Shown one piece after another: positions 1 through 10,520 of a stretch of 64,000 bases of DNA. The stretch comes from Tolypeutes matacus (lineage: Eukaryota > Chordata > Mammalia > Cingulata > Chlamyphoridae), in the NCBI GenBank assembly GCA_026826555.1, contig JAKSZT010004976.1, positions 5,433,089 through 5,497,088 of the forward strand. Direction: 5' to 3'. A program made the translations under genes and the position numbers. The notes under the pieces were generated by a model that saw nothing but the letters and a program-made list of their open reading frames with translations, did no database searches and had not been told where the DNA came from. Numbering within the stretch: the stretch's first letter is position 1; each line of letters opens with the position of its first letter.

Positions 1-185
1 ATCATACAATACTTGTCCTTTCGTGTCTGGTGTATTTCACTCAAAATGATGTCTTCAGGGTTCATCCATGTGGTCACATCTATCAGGACTTCATTTCTTT
101 AAATGGCTGAATAATATTCCATTGAATGTATCTATCACATTTTGTTTATCCATTCATCTGCTGATGGACATGTGGGTTGCTTCCA
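1..185 (-). mobile_element. L1 3'-region fragment (antisense)
   Basis: The sequence reads as the reverse complement of a mammalian L1 3' region: phrases equivalent to 'tttgtgtctgg...ttcatccatgtggtcacat...ccattgaatgtat...catttgtttatccattcat' are typical of antisense L1M elements. It is truncated by the window edge. It lies before, not after, the more 3'-proximal L1 sequence at 675-968, so the two are probably separate insertions or a rearranged copy. Confidence 0.75.
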
Positions 186-204
186 TATTTTGGCAGTTGT
201 GTGC

Positions 205-305
205 CCAGCTCTTTACATGTATTATCCCCATTTCCAGATAGGGACTTGGGGCACAGCAAGGTTAAGTAACCTAACCAACGTCACACAGCTCCTAGGAGAA
301 GGAAT
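205..305 (+). repeat. Ancient MIR/L2-type fragment
   Basis: Contains the common ancient-repeat string pattern 'ctctttacatgtattat..cccatttccagat...gcacagcaaggttaagtaac...gtcacacagct', which is typical of decayed MIR/L2-age repeats. The subfamily cannot be assigned by eye. The following stretch to 670 shows nothing I recognise. Confidence 0.5.
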
Positions 306-674
306 GGTATTATAACCCTCACCACCTGCCACACAATGCAACATTCTACTCTTACAATGGCAAATGTTTGTTGGCCAGGGAAGCTGAAGCATGAGAGGCT
401 ATATCCTGTCCCTAGTGGGCCAATGCAGTGGAAATTGGGGTGGGCCTATGGAACTGATATGGAGACATTGCTTCTCCCCTGTGGTGGACTTCTTTGGGTT
501 GGACTGCACCTGGGATTTTAAGGTCGTGTTCCATCACAACAATTCCCTTGTAAGTCTTCTTCAGGGAGGAAGTCTGTAATATAGTTCCTTGGTGTTCCTC
601 AATCCAAATATGGGACCAGAATCCAGCCCAGAAAACTACCCTAGAATACTGGCCGATGGGCAGATGTGATAACA

Positions 675-968
675 AGAAGCCATTTTTTAAAAAGCTGAGA
701 TATAATTCACACACCATAAAATTCACCCCTTGAAAGTATACAATTTGGTGGTTTTTAGTCTATTCACAAAGTTGTGTGACCATCACCATTGTCTAATTCT
801 AGAACACTTTTATCACCCCAGAAAGAAACCCCATAACTATTAGCAGTCACTCCCCAATCCGCCTTCCCTTTAGTCCCTGAAAACCAATAACCTACTTTCT
901 GTCTCTATGGATTACTTTTCTGGACATTTCATATATATGGCATTGCACCATTGTGGCCTTTTGTGTCT
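675..968 (-). mobile_element. L1M-type 3' UTR fragment (antisense)
   Basis: Reads 'gctgagatataattcacacaccataaaattcacccc..gaaagtatacaatttggtggttttta...catcaccattgtctaattctag', the standard reverse-complement signature of L1M 3' UTRs. The same signature recurs at 37,730-38,060. The block ends where tRNA-derived SINE sequence begins. Confidence 0.8.
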
Positions 969-984
969 GAAGAAGCCCCCCCTA

Positions 985-1190
985 CCCTTTTTTTAGGAGG
1001 TTCTGGGGATTGAACCCTGGACCTTATATATGGGAAGAAGGTGCTAAACCACTGAGCTACAGCTGCTCCCCAATCAGAGTTGGTTCTATCGATTGTTTGT
1101 TTCGTTTTTAGGAGGTACCAGGGATCAAACCCAGGACCTCCTACATGACAAGCAGGCACTCAACCACTTGAGCTACATCTGCTCCCCACA
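985..1190 (-). mobile_element. Tandem pair of tRNA-derived SINE heads (DAS-SINE type)
   Basis: Two antisense copies of the same roughly 80-base tRNA-like unit sit head to tail at about 987-1072 and 1109-1188. Each runs from 'ttaggaggt.c..gg(g)gat..aacc..ggacct' through a spacer to 'ccact(t)gagctaca(t/g)ctgctccc'. In the sense direction this is a Pol III-type head with a B-box of the GGTTYRATCCC type. The poly(T) on the left is the oligo(A) tail of the element. The same paired arrangement recurs at 50.6 kb. Assigned to DAS-SINEs (known in xenarthrans) by recognition. Confidence 0.8.
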
Positions 1191-1199
1191 GAAGCCATT

Positions 1200-1690
1200 A
1201 TGTTTAACCTAATAGGGTGGTTAGTATGCAAGCCAACCTTGACGATGGCCCCCAATGTTCATTGCCTCCTAGAATCCATGTGTGTTCCCTTCCACAATGA
1301 ACCAGGGCTAACTTGTGTGACCATGAGAACATGGCTGAAGTGACAGCCTGTGACTTCTAAGGATAGCTCACTTTGAGGTAAGCCAGTCTCCATATTGTGA
1401 GGACACCTGAACAGAACTGAGGAAAAGTCTACTTAGATCATAGCGGCGAGGGGGGGATAAATGAATGAATAAATAAGAAAGTCTTGGGAAAAAAAAAAAA
1501 AAAAAAAAAAAAGAACATAACTAATGCTTCCTGCTAACAGCCAGTACCAACTTACCAGCCATGTGAGTGAGTGGAAGTGGCTCCTCCAGCTTGTTAAACC
1601 TTCAGATGAATTTAGCTCTGGTCAGCATCTGACTGCACCCTCAGAATTATTTATGGGTCCTCTATGGAAGGGGAGTACTGGAAGTAAGAA
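1200..1690 (+). mobile_element. MLT1-like LTR (MaLR), interrupted
   Basis: The text 'gaccatgagaacatggctgaagtgacagcctgtgacttctaaggatag...catattgtgagg' and, after an insertion, 'gctaacagccagtaccaacttaccagccatgtgagtgagtgg' match the interior of MLT1-type LTRs in sense orientation. Three antisense relatives occur at about 9.5, 24.0 and 63.4 kb. A truncated SINE tail (1449-1512) splits it. Confidence 0.65.
1447..1512 (+). mobile_element. 5'-truncated DAS-SINE tail with poly(A)
   Basis: The segment 'gggggataaatgaatgaataaataagaaagtctt' followed by about 24 A residues is the 3' end seen on the full DAS-SINEs here in the opposite orientation (3468-3656, 40,250-40,442). The head is missing, so this looks like a 5'-truncated insertion in the surrounding LTR. 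Bases 1690-1830 hold nothing I recognise. Confidence 0.6.
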
Positions 1691-2281
1691 TGATATAAAT
1701 TGTTTTTACTAAAGTCTTGGTAAAGTATCAGTCACTTTGCAGTAATTTTTGAAGAAATGTAACATGACAGAGGGAGACAGGCCATCTCCCCCAATTGTCC
1801 CCAAACACCATCTGCCTATGGATTTATCAATTTTCTTGATTTTTTAAAAAGAGTCAGTTTTTTGCTTCATTGATTTTTCTCTACTGTTTTTCTCTTAAGT
1901 TTCACTAACTTCTGCTCTTACCTTTAGTATTTCTTTCCATCTGTTTGGTCTGAGAATACACTTTATAGGATCTCGAGTCTTTTAATTTTGTTACGTTTTT
2001 TTCTCTGGCCCAGAATACAAACTATCTTGGTGAACGTCCCACCTACATTTGAGAAAAATGTGTATTCTGCTGTTGTTGGGTGGAATGTTCCATAAATTTC
2101 AATTAGATAAAGTTAGTTGATAGTATTGTTCTGGTCAGCTATATCCTTACTAATTTTCTGCCTTGTTGTCCTACCAATTATTGAGAGAGGAATATTGCAT
2201 TCTCCAAGTATGATTGTAGGCTGTTTATTTCTCTTTTCAGTTCTATAAGTTTTTACTTTGTGTGTTTTTTCTTAAAAAAAG

Positions 2282-2790
2282 AACAAAGTCAGAGTACTCA
2301 TGCTTCCTGAACTTGAAGTGTATTATAAAGTTACAGTGGTCAAAACAGCATGGTAAACGTGTGGTAGTGATGATAGCACAATACTGTGAATGTAATTAAG
2401 ACTGAATTATATATTTGAATATAGTTAAAAGGGGATATTTCAGGGTGTTTATATGGTACTAGAATAAATTTTTTTAAAAATCCATGGAACTGCACAAACA
2501 GTAAACCCTAAGTTAAATCATGGAAAATGAAACCACAAATATAAAAATGTGCTTTCATCATTTGTAACAAATATACCACACCAATGCAAAGTGTTAATCT
2601 TAGGTAGTATATGGTAACCCTATATTTTATGCATGATTTTTCTGTCAACCCACAACTTATCTAATAAAAAATATAATAATTTTAAAAACCCAGCATGGTA
2701 TTGACATAAAGATAGACACTTTGATCAATGGAATCAAACTGAGAGTTCAGAAATAAACCCTCACCTCTATGGTCAACTGAATAATGTTTC
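2282..2790 (+). mobile_element. Sense L1 ORF2 fragment split by a later insertion
   Basis: 'cttgaagtgtattataaagttacagtggtcaaaacagcatgg' at 2309-2353 continues after an insertion as 'gcatggtattgacataaagatagacactttgatcaatggaatc' at 2692-2735. Together they form the ORF2 stretch before the 'dAQWN' region of L1. The break at 2356-2690 is flanked by a 10-bp direct repeat and is listed separately. Confidence 0.8.
2356..2690 (+). mobile_element. 5'-truncated L1 3' end with 10-bp target-site duplication
   Basis: Sense L1 3' UTR ('gtgatgatagcacaatactgtgaatgtaatt', 'tgcatgatttttctgtcaaccca', AATAAA-like A-rich end). It is flanked by direct repeats CAGCATGGTA at 2346-2355 and 2691-2700, inside an older sense ORF2 fragment. 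Its 3' end resembles the L1 tail at 19.62-19.81 kb. Confidence 0.8.
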
Positions 2791-2870
2791 ATTAAGTGTA
2801 TATACCACAGTTTGTTTATCCATTCATAAGTCGATGTACATTTCCAATTATTATTGTAAAAATGTCTATT
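2790..2870 (-). mobile_element. Small antisense L1 3' fragment
   Basis: 'taatgtttcattaagtgtatataccacagtttgtttatccattcataagtcgatg' is an antisense L1 3'-half phrase, like 38,150-38,210. It sits between the sense ORF2 fragment and the resumed antisense L1. Confidence 0.6.
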
Positions 2871-2946
2871 GCTCCTTTCAGTTTTGCCAGAATTTGCCTC
2901 AGTTATTTTGAGACACCCTGGTTATGTGCATAGATATTTACAACTG

Positions 2947-3234
2947 TTAGTCCTTCCTGGTAGATTGTTTTATTAATATATAATCGCCCTTTACATTTCT
3001 TATCAGTTTTTTGCATTTAAAGTCTGTTTTTTCTGACACCATTATAGCTACCCCTGCTCTCTTTTGGTTACTGTTTCCATGAAATATCTTTTTCCAACCT
3101 TTTACTTTCAGACTATATGCATCCTTGGGTCTGAGATGAGTCTCCTGCAGATAGCATATGAATGGTTCACGTTTTCTTATCCATTCTGTCAGCTTATGTC
3201 TTTTGATTGGGGAGTTTAATCCATTAAAATTCAA
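2947..3234 (-). pseudogene. L1 ORF2 endonuclease-domain remnant
   Basis: The minus-strand frame encodes the AP-endonuclease (EEP-fold) N terminus of an L1 ORF2 protein. Residues about 1-15 carry the NGLNSPIKRH motif, about 27-34 the YLQETHL motif that holds the catalytic Glu of the family, and about 58-70 'KRAGVAIMVS'. The real protein exceeds 1200 residues, and this frame stops after 95, so it is a broken fossil. In the living family the domain nicks target DNA at TTTT/A sites to start retrotransposition. Confidence 0.85.
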
Positions 3235-3249
3235 TGTTATTACTGTAAA

Positions 3250-4382
3250 GCCATTACTTACTTATATCATTTTATCCTTTATGCCATATCTTATTTTTGT
3301 CCATCTTTTTACCCTTTTGGTTACCCTTTCTGATAGTCTTCATTTCTATACTCTTCTCCAAACCTGTCTCCCTTGTCTTTTCTTTTCTGGCTGCAGAACT
3401 CCCTTTAGTGTTTCCTGTAGAACTGGATTCTTGTTCATGAATTCTCTTAGTTTCTGTTTATCTGTGAATATTTTTTTTTTTTTTTAAAGATTTTATTTAT
3501 TTATTCATTTATCACCCCCTTGCTGCTTGTGCTCGCTGGGTCAGCTAACCACGCCGTGCGGGCGGGCTTGCCTTCACCAGGAGGCCCCGGGAACCGAACC
3601 CGGGGCCTCCCATATGGTAAACAGGAGCCCCACTGATTGAGCCACAGCCGCTTCCCTCTGTGAATATTTTAAACTCACTGTCATATTTAAAGGACAGTTT
3701 TGCCAGATAAAGAATTCTGCCTCCAAGGTTTCTGAAGAAAAATCCACACCAAATCTTACTGGATGTCCCTTGTATGTGATGTTTCCCTTCTCCCTTGCAG
3801 CTTTCAGAATTTTCTCTTTGTCTTTGGCATTTAGCTTTCTGAATATTATGTGTCTTGAGGATTTATTCTAATTGGAGTATGCTGTGCTTCTTAGACACAT
3901 ATATTCATGTCTTTCATGAGAGTTGGGAAATTTTGGGCCATTATTTCTTCAAATACTTTTTCTGCCCCCTTTCCCTTCTCTTCTTCTTCTGGAACCCCCA
4001 TAACATGTAGGTTGGTGCACACCATGCTATCATTCTACTCCTTGAGCCATTGACCAATTTTTTCAATTATTTTCTCTCTCTGTTCTCTGTTTTCAGTTTC
4101 AGCTGTTCTGTCCTCTAAGTCACTGATTCTTTCTTCCATGATTTCAAATCTGCTGTTGTATGCCTCTATTGTATTTTTAATCTTACTTATTGACTTTCAT
4201 TCCCATAAGCTCTGTTATTTTTCTATCCAATGTTTCACATTTTTCTTTGTGCTCACCCATTGTTTTCTTAATGTTTTTATTTCTTTAGTCATGATGTCTT
4301 TTATGAACCTTATTGATTAGTTATTTCAATTACTGTGTCTTTTCTGGAGCTTTGATTTGTTCCTTTGCCTGAGTGATCTCTT

Positions 4383-4413
<31 letters not shown>

Positions 4414-5440
4414 GTATGACTTGTAATTTTTGCTGATATCTAGCTATCTGATAAAGATATTGAGTTTACTGTAATGTTCAGTTTCTCTCTCTTGCCTAGG
4501 GATTTATGTTAAGTAGCTGTGTGCTACCACTATTCTTTGATTCTTGGTACAACTTGTCCTCAATATTTAGAATTGCCTCTGTTTAACTGCTCAAACCAGG
4601 GCTAAGAGCCCAGTAATGGGGTGCAGGCCAGTTTTCAAGGGCCTTAGAAGGGTGGCAGTGAAGATGTCTGATTGCCTCTTTTATTTATTTATTATTATTT
4701 CCCCCTTCTTTTCATGCACCTTCCTACTTTATCAGTAGATGGTGCTCTTTGACAGACTCCTCAGCTCAGACCCCAGATGCTAGGGAGGAATGCATTCAGT
4801 GTTACACTACCCCAGTGAGCAGTGCGGAAGCAATGTCCTCAGGGCTGGCCATGCCTCTCAAACAAACTTTCTCAGAAGCTTTTCTCCTCTCCTAGCCACC
4901 TGCCCCCTTCCTCTCTCTATATTCTCAGCAACCAGCCTAGGGCAGTAGGGAGGGTTTTGAGAAGGCAAATTATCTTTAGCTCTCTGCCTGCTCTCAGTAC
5001 AAACACTGTTGTGGCCCCACCCAGCATGGAAATGTGCTACCCTTCCAACACAGCAGACCAAGTTCACTGGGCAAAATTTGAATTTGCCATAGGCTGTGTC
5101 CCTCCCTTTCCCTTTTCTTGGAGAAGAGGACCCCTGCAACCTCCTCAGTCCATAGCCACTGGCCAGAGGAAAGAGGACCCACTTCTGTTTGCTCTGAGGG
5201 TGGGGGGATGGACACTGGCAGCTGGTAGTGGAGCTTTACTCAGGGGATTTTTCCAGCCAACCAAGGCTTCTTTCCTTTACACCTCTCTCTTCTGGGTGAT
5301 ACCTAGCCTTCCCCTGGTGTCCTTAGTGCCAGAACAGCCCTCCAGACAGTGTTTGCTTGTCTTCTAGCTATTTTTCTGGGAAAGAAGTGATCCCTCTGCC
5401 TCTCTAATCCTCCATTTTCCCAGAAGTCTGCTTCATGTGC
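3250..5440 (-). mobile_element. L1 5' region (antisense), SINE-interrupted
   Basis: Continues the antisense L1 upstream of ORF2. Recognisable text includes 'tttcctgtagaactgg', 'tttaaaggacagttttgccagataaagaattctg', 'gttgggaaattttgggccattatttcttcaaatacttttt' and 'cactgattctttcttccatgatttc'. These recur in the antisense L1 at 50.88-52.3 kb. A GC-richer part (4580-5430) is probably 5' UTR. No ORF1 reading frame survives. A DAS-SINE (3475-3656) and a T29 tract (about 4386-4413) interrupt it. Confidence 0.7.
3475..3656 (-). mobile_element. Full DAS-SINE (antisense) with 14-bp TSD
   Basis: Left to right: oligo(T), 'aaagattttatttatttattcatttatcacccccttgctgc', a CpG-bearing body (cgccgtgcgggcgggc), then 'ggaggccccgggaaccgaacccggggcctcccatatgg' and a head ending 'gagccacagccgcttccc'. 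It is flanked by direct repeats TCTGTGAATATTTT at 3461-3474 and 3657-3670. Retained CpGs and the clean duplication suggest a young copy. The copies at 40.25 and 42.8 kb match it closely. Confidence 0.92.
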
Positions 5441-6045
5441 TTTGTAGTTCTGCTGTTAAATACATACACATTTCAGATAGTTTTGTCTTTGAAAATTGAA
5501 TCCTTTATCTTATGCGATGCCCCTTTTTATCATTAATATTTCTTGTTTTAGTGTCTATTTTGCATGATACTAATATAGCTAGTCTAGCTTTCTTTTGACT
5601 AGTATTTGTGTGGTCTGTCGTTCTCTGACCTTGTATTTTGGCATGTTTTTGTAGACAGCATTTAGATAGAACTTGCATTTTGTCCAATAATCTCTATCAT
5701 TTAACTAGTGTGTTTAGACCAGTCAGGTTTAATGTAATTGTTGATCAGATAAAAATTTATCACATTGCTAGCTATCTTTTATTTGTTCCATCTGTTTTTT
5801 TTTTTGTTGTTGTTGCCTTTAACCTTTTTTTCTTCTCTTTCTTGCATTAACTGAGCATTTTTGTGATTCCATTTTATCTCTTCTATCAACTTATTATTCA
5901 TTCCTCTTTTAAAATATTTTTAGTGGTTGCTCTAGAGTTTATGATACACATCTCTGATTAATCAGAATCTCCTTTCAAATAATATTGTGATACTTCATAT
6001 GTAGTTTAATGGCCTTATTGGGATAGTATACTCCCAATTTTCTGC
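5440..6045 (-). mobile_element. Second antisense L1 fragment (ORF2 5' part)
   Basis: 'ttcatatcttatgcgatgccccttttta...tctattttgcatgatactaatatagctagtctagcttt' and 'ttagaccagtcaggtttaatgtaattg' parallel the endonuclease region seen at 3000-3240, so this is a second L1 copy in the same orientation beyond the 5' region of the first. The minus-strand frame is short and broken. Confidence 0.7.
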
Positions 6046-6227
6046 TATTTTGATTAAGCCTTTGTTTCAGACAAGCACCATGTCCCTGAGTCTTAGAAAT
6101 GTGGTCTTCTCAGTGCCGTGCCACTTATTTGGTATAGTTCTGAGCACAGCATGTAATCCTGCTCCAAATAGGGGAAATAAGGGTGATGAGTCCATGTGGA
6201 ATTTTGTGCCCCTCAGGTTCTGCACTG

Positions 6228-6375
6228 TGGTAGATTGAATGGTGTACCCAAACAAAGATATGTTCTTAATCTTATTCTGAATTCTTGTATGTGATAGTTT
6301 AAAGCTATATGGATCCCAGAAAATCATGTTCTTAAAGCTAGTCCATGCAAATATTCTCGCTGTCTTGATTTTGTG
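6228..6375 (+). mobile_element. MLT1-like LTR, 5' part
   Basis: 'gtggtagattgaatggtgtacccaaacaaagatatgttcttaatc' is the sense start of MLT1-type LTRs. Its continuation ('ctgtgggtataaacctattataagtaaag...') appears only after 7,305. The LTR is therefore split by unassigned sequence (6375-6540), a SINE and an L1 tail. Confidence 0.65.
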
Positions 6376-6559
6376 ATAATCAGGGTAGGCTAAACATTTG
6401 CTATATTAGAAACCATGCATGTGTCCCCAGACCTAGTTTTTCTCCCTAGGTCTGGCTTTTAGAATGCTGGTGATAAACTAAGCCTGATTTTTTATATGAC
6501 CATCCTGTATGGGAAATGACTGTAAGTCTAGGTATCTTTGGTCAACCTTAAGAGAAATA

Positions 6560-7055
6560 GCAGGAGGACAAATGTGGCTCAGATTGTTGGGCGTCTGTCT
6601 CCCATATGGAGGGACCTGAGTTTGATCCTCGGGACCTCCCAGTAAAAATAAAAAACAGAAAAATATAGAGGGTATGCGGGCTACCAGGCCCCGTGCGTGG
6701 GTGCACCGTCAGCCCCCACAAGCAGGTGAGCCCCCCAGGCCCCGCGCATGGGTGAGCCGTGAGGCCCCGTGAGCCAGATGATGATGTAACAGGAGAGTGA
6801 CACAAGGGAGAACCAAGACGAGATGTGCCAAAAAACCTGGAATTAAGGTGGCGCAGGTGGTAGGATGCCTCTCTCCCATATCGGAGTTTCTGAGGATCAA
6901 ATCCCAGTGAAGGCAGGAGGAGAAGGATGAGAAGAAAGGGCAGGAAATGGACACAGGGAGTTGCCCAGCGAATGGACACAAAACCAGCAAAAACAGGGGT
7001 GGATGGGTGGGTGGGTAAAAATGGATAAAAGTAAATAAATTCTTTAAAAAAATAA
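6560..7055 (+). mobile_element. Composite long DAS-SINE (two tRNA-like units)
   Basis: First head: 'ggacaaatgtggctcag..ttgggcgtctgtctcccatatggagggacctgagtttgatcctcgggacctcccagtaaaa'. Then comes a GC-rich linker with repeated 'ccaggccccg(t/c)g' blocks and a second tRNA-like unit ('gtggcgcaggtggtaggatgcctctctcccata'), then 'tgcccagcgaatggacacaaaac' and a (TAAA)n end. The same architecture recurs at 22.4 and 24.65 kb, so it is a real composite family, not chance adjacency. Confidence 0.88.
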
Positions 7056-7300
7056 AAGTATAGGGGAGTAAGATACAGACTACAGTTGGTAGTAATACTT
7101 TGATGATGCTTTCATAATCTGTTAACAAATGTTTCACAACAATGCAAAGTATTTGTGGTGGGGTGATGTGTGGGAGCCCTGTATGATGTTATGCATGTTT
7201 GTTTTGTAAGTTCACAATGTTTACTGAACACTTATAGTTTATGTATGTTCATGTATGAATGATATACTTCAATAAAATTTTTTTTTTTTTTAAAAAAAAG
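7056..7300 (+). mobile_element. L1 3' end, xenarthran-type tail
   Basis: 'gggagtaagatacagactacagttgg...aacaaatgtttcacaacaatgcaaagtatttgtggtg...gatgttatgcatgtttgttttgtaagttcacaatg...tgatatacttcaataaaa' plus oligo(T)/oligo(A). The reverse complement of the same tail occurs at 43,035-43,225. It is an L1-type 3' UTR by position and tail. ORF2 is absent. Confidence 0.7.
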
Positions 7301-7304
7301 CTAA

Positions 7305-7705
7305 TCCATTCCTGTGGGTATAAACCTATTATAAGTAAAGCCTTTTGATTAGATTATTTTAGTAAGGTGTGGCCTGGATGGGTCTTAATCCTTTTTCTGG
7401 AGTCCTTTATAAGAGAATGAAATTCCGAGCGAGAGAGAGAAAGCCATGGAAGCTAGAAACAGAAAGCAATGAAACCAGGAAGAGAAGAGAGAGACCAGCA
7501 GATGCCATCAGGTGCCTTGCTATGTGACAGAGGAGTCCAGGATCACCAGCAGCCATTCTTAGGGAATTAAACATCACCTGATGATGTCTTATTTGGACAT
7601 TTTTGTCATCCTTGAAACTGTAAGAATATAAGCTAATAAATCCCCATTGTAAAAGCCAACCCATTTCTGGTATATTGCTTTTGGCAACCTAACAGACTAA
7701 AACAC
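7305..7705 (+). mobile_element. MLT1-like LTR, 3' part
   Basis: Continuation of the LTR begun at 6228: 'tttgattagattattttagtaaggtgtggcctgg', purine-rich middle, then 'ataagctaataaatccccattgtaaaagccaacccatttctggtat' with an AATAAA poly(A) signal and the end '..cctaacagactaaaaca'. The next LTR follows directly. Confidence 0.75.
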
Positions 7706-8108
7706 TGTAGATGTGAATTTCTTTGTAAATAGGACCATTTGAAGATGTTGTTTTTAGTTAAGGTGTGGCCCAACAGAATCACTGTGTGTCTTAATCCCTG
7801 TTACTGGAAGCCTTTTAAAGAGAAGGCTGTGGGGAGGAGCCAGAAACCAAAGGTCAGTAGAAACTGGGAGAACAGACACAAGGAGAGAGAGATATCACCT
7901 GTGATGGAAGGCAGAGATGCAAGCCAAGGAGCCTCAAGGACTGCAGCAAGCCAGCAGCAGAAAGGTACAGATGTCAGAGAGGAAGCACCCTTTGTCAGTA
8001 CCTTGATTTGGGACTTCTGACTTTTGGAACCCTGAGCCAATACATTCTTGTTCTTTAAGCTAACCCACTGTGTGGTATTTGTCATAGCAGCCTGGCAAAT
8101 TAAGGCAT
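7706..8108 (+). mobile_element. Second MLT1-like LTR
   Basis: Same internal order as 7305-7705: 'ttagttaaggtgtggcccaacagaatcactgtgtgtcttaatcc', a GA-rich middle, then 'gagccaatacattcttgttctttaagctaacccactgtgtggtat' and an ending '..cagcctggcaaattaagg'. Two related LTRs abut with no internal sequence between them. Confidence 0.75.
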
Positions 8109-9485
8109 GCACCATGGGGGAGACTTTCTCAAGACCCTTCTAATCTTTTCTGTGAGCACATGGTGGGGTTTTTTGGAAAAAGTCTGCAAGAGTGTACAGG
8201 CTCATTCTATATTTGCAGTTCCCAGAAGCTTGATTCTTGCTCATCAATGCACGCTTGGCCTCTACCAATTGGCCCTCCCTAGCCAAACTCTTTTTACTTG
8301 TGTCCAGCTTCATCTTGCTCAGGTAAGCTGATGCTTAGGTGTCTTCCTGCAAGTTACCATCTCTTTTTAGGATTTTTGGGTCAGTTGGTTGCCTGGTGAC
8401 ATTAGTGCTCCAGTGGGTTTAAGAAAAGCAATATACTTACTGTTTATCTGGTTTTGTTGTTGTTACTGTTGTTGCTATTGTAAGGTTGGGGCAATGTTCC
8501 TTACAGCTATCTGTATTCCCAAGTGGAAACTATAAGCTGATCAAATGAATTTTAAATAAGCATTAGAGGGGATGAAATGATGCAGTGGTCTAAAAGGAAC
8601 ACTATGAAATGAAGAGAGAGCTTTAGGCCAAATGGATATTGAAAGGTATGTAGATCAACTAAGAATGCCAGGACATTTCAGAGCTTTAAGGCAAAGTTCC
8701 CTATCATGTCTCTGTTTTCAACACTCCATGGGATTCTTTCTCCAACAGCCTCTAAATTGCTTCCTTTTCTTAAGCTTCCATGAATATTTCAGAATGGAAT
8801 ATCTCTATAGGAATACATTTCTACTGAACATATTGGAAATTGTGACATCATCATCCTTGGGCAATAAAAGGACAGAAAAGCAAAGAGTTTTCTGCTCTGG
8901 GGGAAAGAGAAATACAAAGATTTCCCATGACCCCTTAAAGCTCAGAGAACACACCTGGGCATTCCAAGAGTAGGAGGATAATTGGAATTCATGTTTTTCC
9001 ATTAAAATATTCAGCTACATCTCCAGAATATTTTGGCTATATCATTGAAGAAAATGATTACTTCTTGTTCTAAAGAAAGCCTGTAGACAAGGTCAACTTC
9101 ATTATGTTTTACAAAAACATCAGATGAAAGCTCCCTCTTCATAAAATCATGGAAATATTGTAAGGTTTATTTAAGCAACTTTACAGAGGAAGCAGAATAA
9201 AGTCTCTGTTGCTTTAACCTACTGACTATTTAATTAACGTTATAACTTCTTCAGGTCCTACAGTTTTTTCATATTATTTTCATTTTTTAATTCAATATTT
9301 CATATTTGTTTGCCCTTGTATTAACAAAGTACACATTATTCGTTTAGTGACAGCAAAATATTTCATCTTATTAATGAGTACTGGGAATTTGAGGTGAAGA
9401 AAGTTTGAAATGACCTAAATGATCAACACAAGGCAAGGTATTACAGAGATGATGAAACTGAAGTCCAAAGAAGCACAGGCTAATA
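8109..9485. other. Unassigned intergenic sequence
   Basis: No repeat family or exon recognised. A short stretch at 9420-9480 ('gatgatgaaactgaagtccaaagaagcacagg') hints at an ancient MIR-age repeat. A good-looking splice-donor string (CAGGTAAG near 8319) is present but has no supporting coding frame. Confidence 0.5.
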
Positions 9486-9486
9486 G

Positions 9487-10235
9487 ACAATGTCAGCTCC
9501 TGTTCTGAGTATCTATTGCTACATGACAAACTACCATTTTAAAATTACCTCTCCTGGTTCTGTGTGTTGACTGGGCTCAGCTGGGTGGTTCTTGCTTGGA
9601 GTCTCTCATGTGCCTACAGTCAAATGTCATCAGGGCCACAGTCTTCTGAAAGCTCACTGCATTGGACGTCCAAGATGGTTCACTCCCACGGCTAGTTACT
9701 GATGCTGACCATCAACTGGGAGCTACGCTGGGGCTGTTGACCAGAGTGCCCACATGGGCTCTATCCATGTGGTGTGGCATTTTCTCAGCATGGCAGCTGG
9801 GTTCCTAGAGCTAGTGTCCCAGAAACCAACTTTCCAAGAAAAAGGAAATGGGAATTGCCATGCCAGCTAAGGTATATGCCTAGAGCTAGTACAATGTCAC
9901 TTCTACTGTGGTCTCTTGCTCAAAGCAGTGGAGGGCCCCACTCAGACTCAAGGGGTGGGGGTGGGGGGGAGAGAAACAGACTCCACTTCCTGATGGCAGA
10001 GTGGTGTGGTCACATTGCAGAAGAGCTTGGGAGAGAGAGTTGTAGCTATTTTTGGAAAAGACAATGGCACTCCTCATTTCCATGCACACTGGCCCTCCCT
10101 CCAACTGCCAGTACCTGTGACTCTTTGCCTAAGGGCTTTCTTTGATGGCCAGTCTGATTTGCCACCTGTGGAGCAGGACAGACTTGATGGGAAATTAACA
10201 CCCCATCATGTTAATTTGGTAATTGGCACTACTCA
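9487..10235 (-). mobile_element. MLT1-like LTR (antisense)
   Basis: Starts 'ctgagtatctattgctacatgacaaactaccattttaaaa', then 'ggctcagctgggtggttctt', 'catgtgcctacagtcaaatg', 'cagcatggcagctgggttcctagagc' and 'ttcaaggggtgggg...agaaacagactccacttcctgatgg'. This is the reverse complement of the 3' half of the LTR type at 1200-1690. Related antisense copies lie at 23.97 and 63.42 kb. Confidence 0.75.
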
Positions 10236-10379
10236 ACCAATGACTGCCAAGAGTTGAATTCTACAATTTTCTTATCCCTCAGGAGGGTGTCTACACTGTT
10301 TCTCAGAGTTCCTGTAGCAGAATTAAGCTCCAGTTACATTCAATGGTTACTTGCTTGATAATTCACGGTTTGTTGCTGC

Positions 10380-10520
10380 CTTTCCTTTCCCTGTTTCTCT
10401 TCACTTTTCCCCCAGCTGTGTGGGCTCCCCCCACATCATCTCCTGAAAAAATCTGCTTGCATTCAAATCTTTGTCTCAAGATCTGCTTCTGGGGTAATTC
10501 AACTCAGTTCATAGATTAGA
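10380..10520 (+). mobile_element. Degraded LTR 3' end
   Basis: 'ctgcttgcattcaaatctttgtctcaagatctgcttctggggtaattcaactcag' resembles the terminal part of the LTRs ending at 45,700 and 57,260 ('gtctgcttttgggggaatcccaactaaaaca'). Only the end is recognisable. Confidence 0.5.

Larger units (their letters stand above)
1830..3250 (-). mobile_element. L1 ORF2 5' half (antisense), interrupted at 2280-2860
   Basis: Antisense L1 sequence with typical ORF2 strings ('gtattctgctgttgttgggtggaatgttc', 'agtatgattgtaggctg', 'tttgtttcttcaatt'-like). On the minus strand an open stretch from 3234 down to 2947 gives 95 residues recognisable as the start of the L1 ORF2 endonuclease: N-terminal 'NFNGLNSPIKRHKL', then 'LQETHL' and 'KAGVAI'-like motifs. 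No intact ORF2 remains. The middle is broken by other L1 pieces between about 2280 and 2860. Confidence 0.85.

Noticed and set aside
4822..5367. 181-aa plus-strand frame
   Set aside because: Lies in the GC-richer 5' part of an antisense L1. It is an antisense shadow.
6560..6640. tRNA gene
   Set aside because: Good B-box and tRNA-like head, but repeated many times with oligo(A) tails and target duplications. These are SINE heads, not functional tRNA genes.
6548..7137. Overlapping 143-aa and 142-aa minus-strand frames
   Set aside because: Antisense frames of the composite DAS-SINE. The same frames recur at 22.3-22.8 and 24.6-25.1 kb.
8315..8330. CAGGTAAG donor as an exon end
   Set aside because: Perfect-looking but with no coding frame, partner acceptor or CpG promoter nearby.
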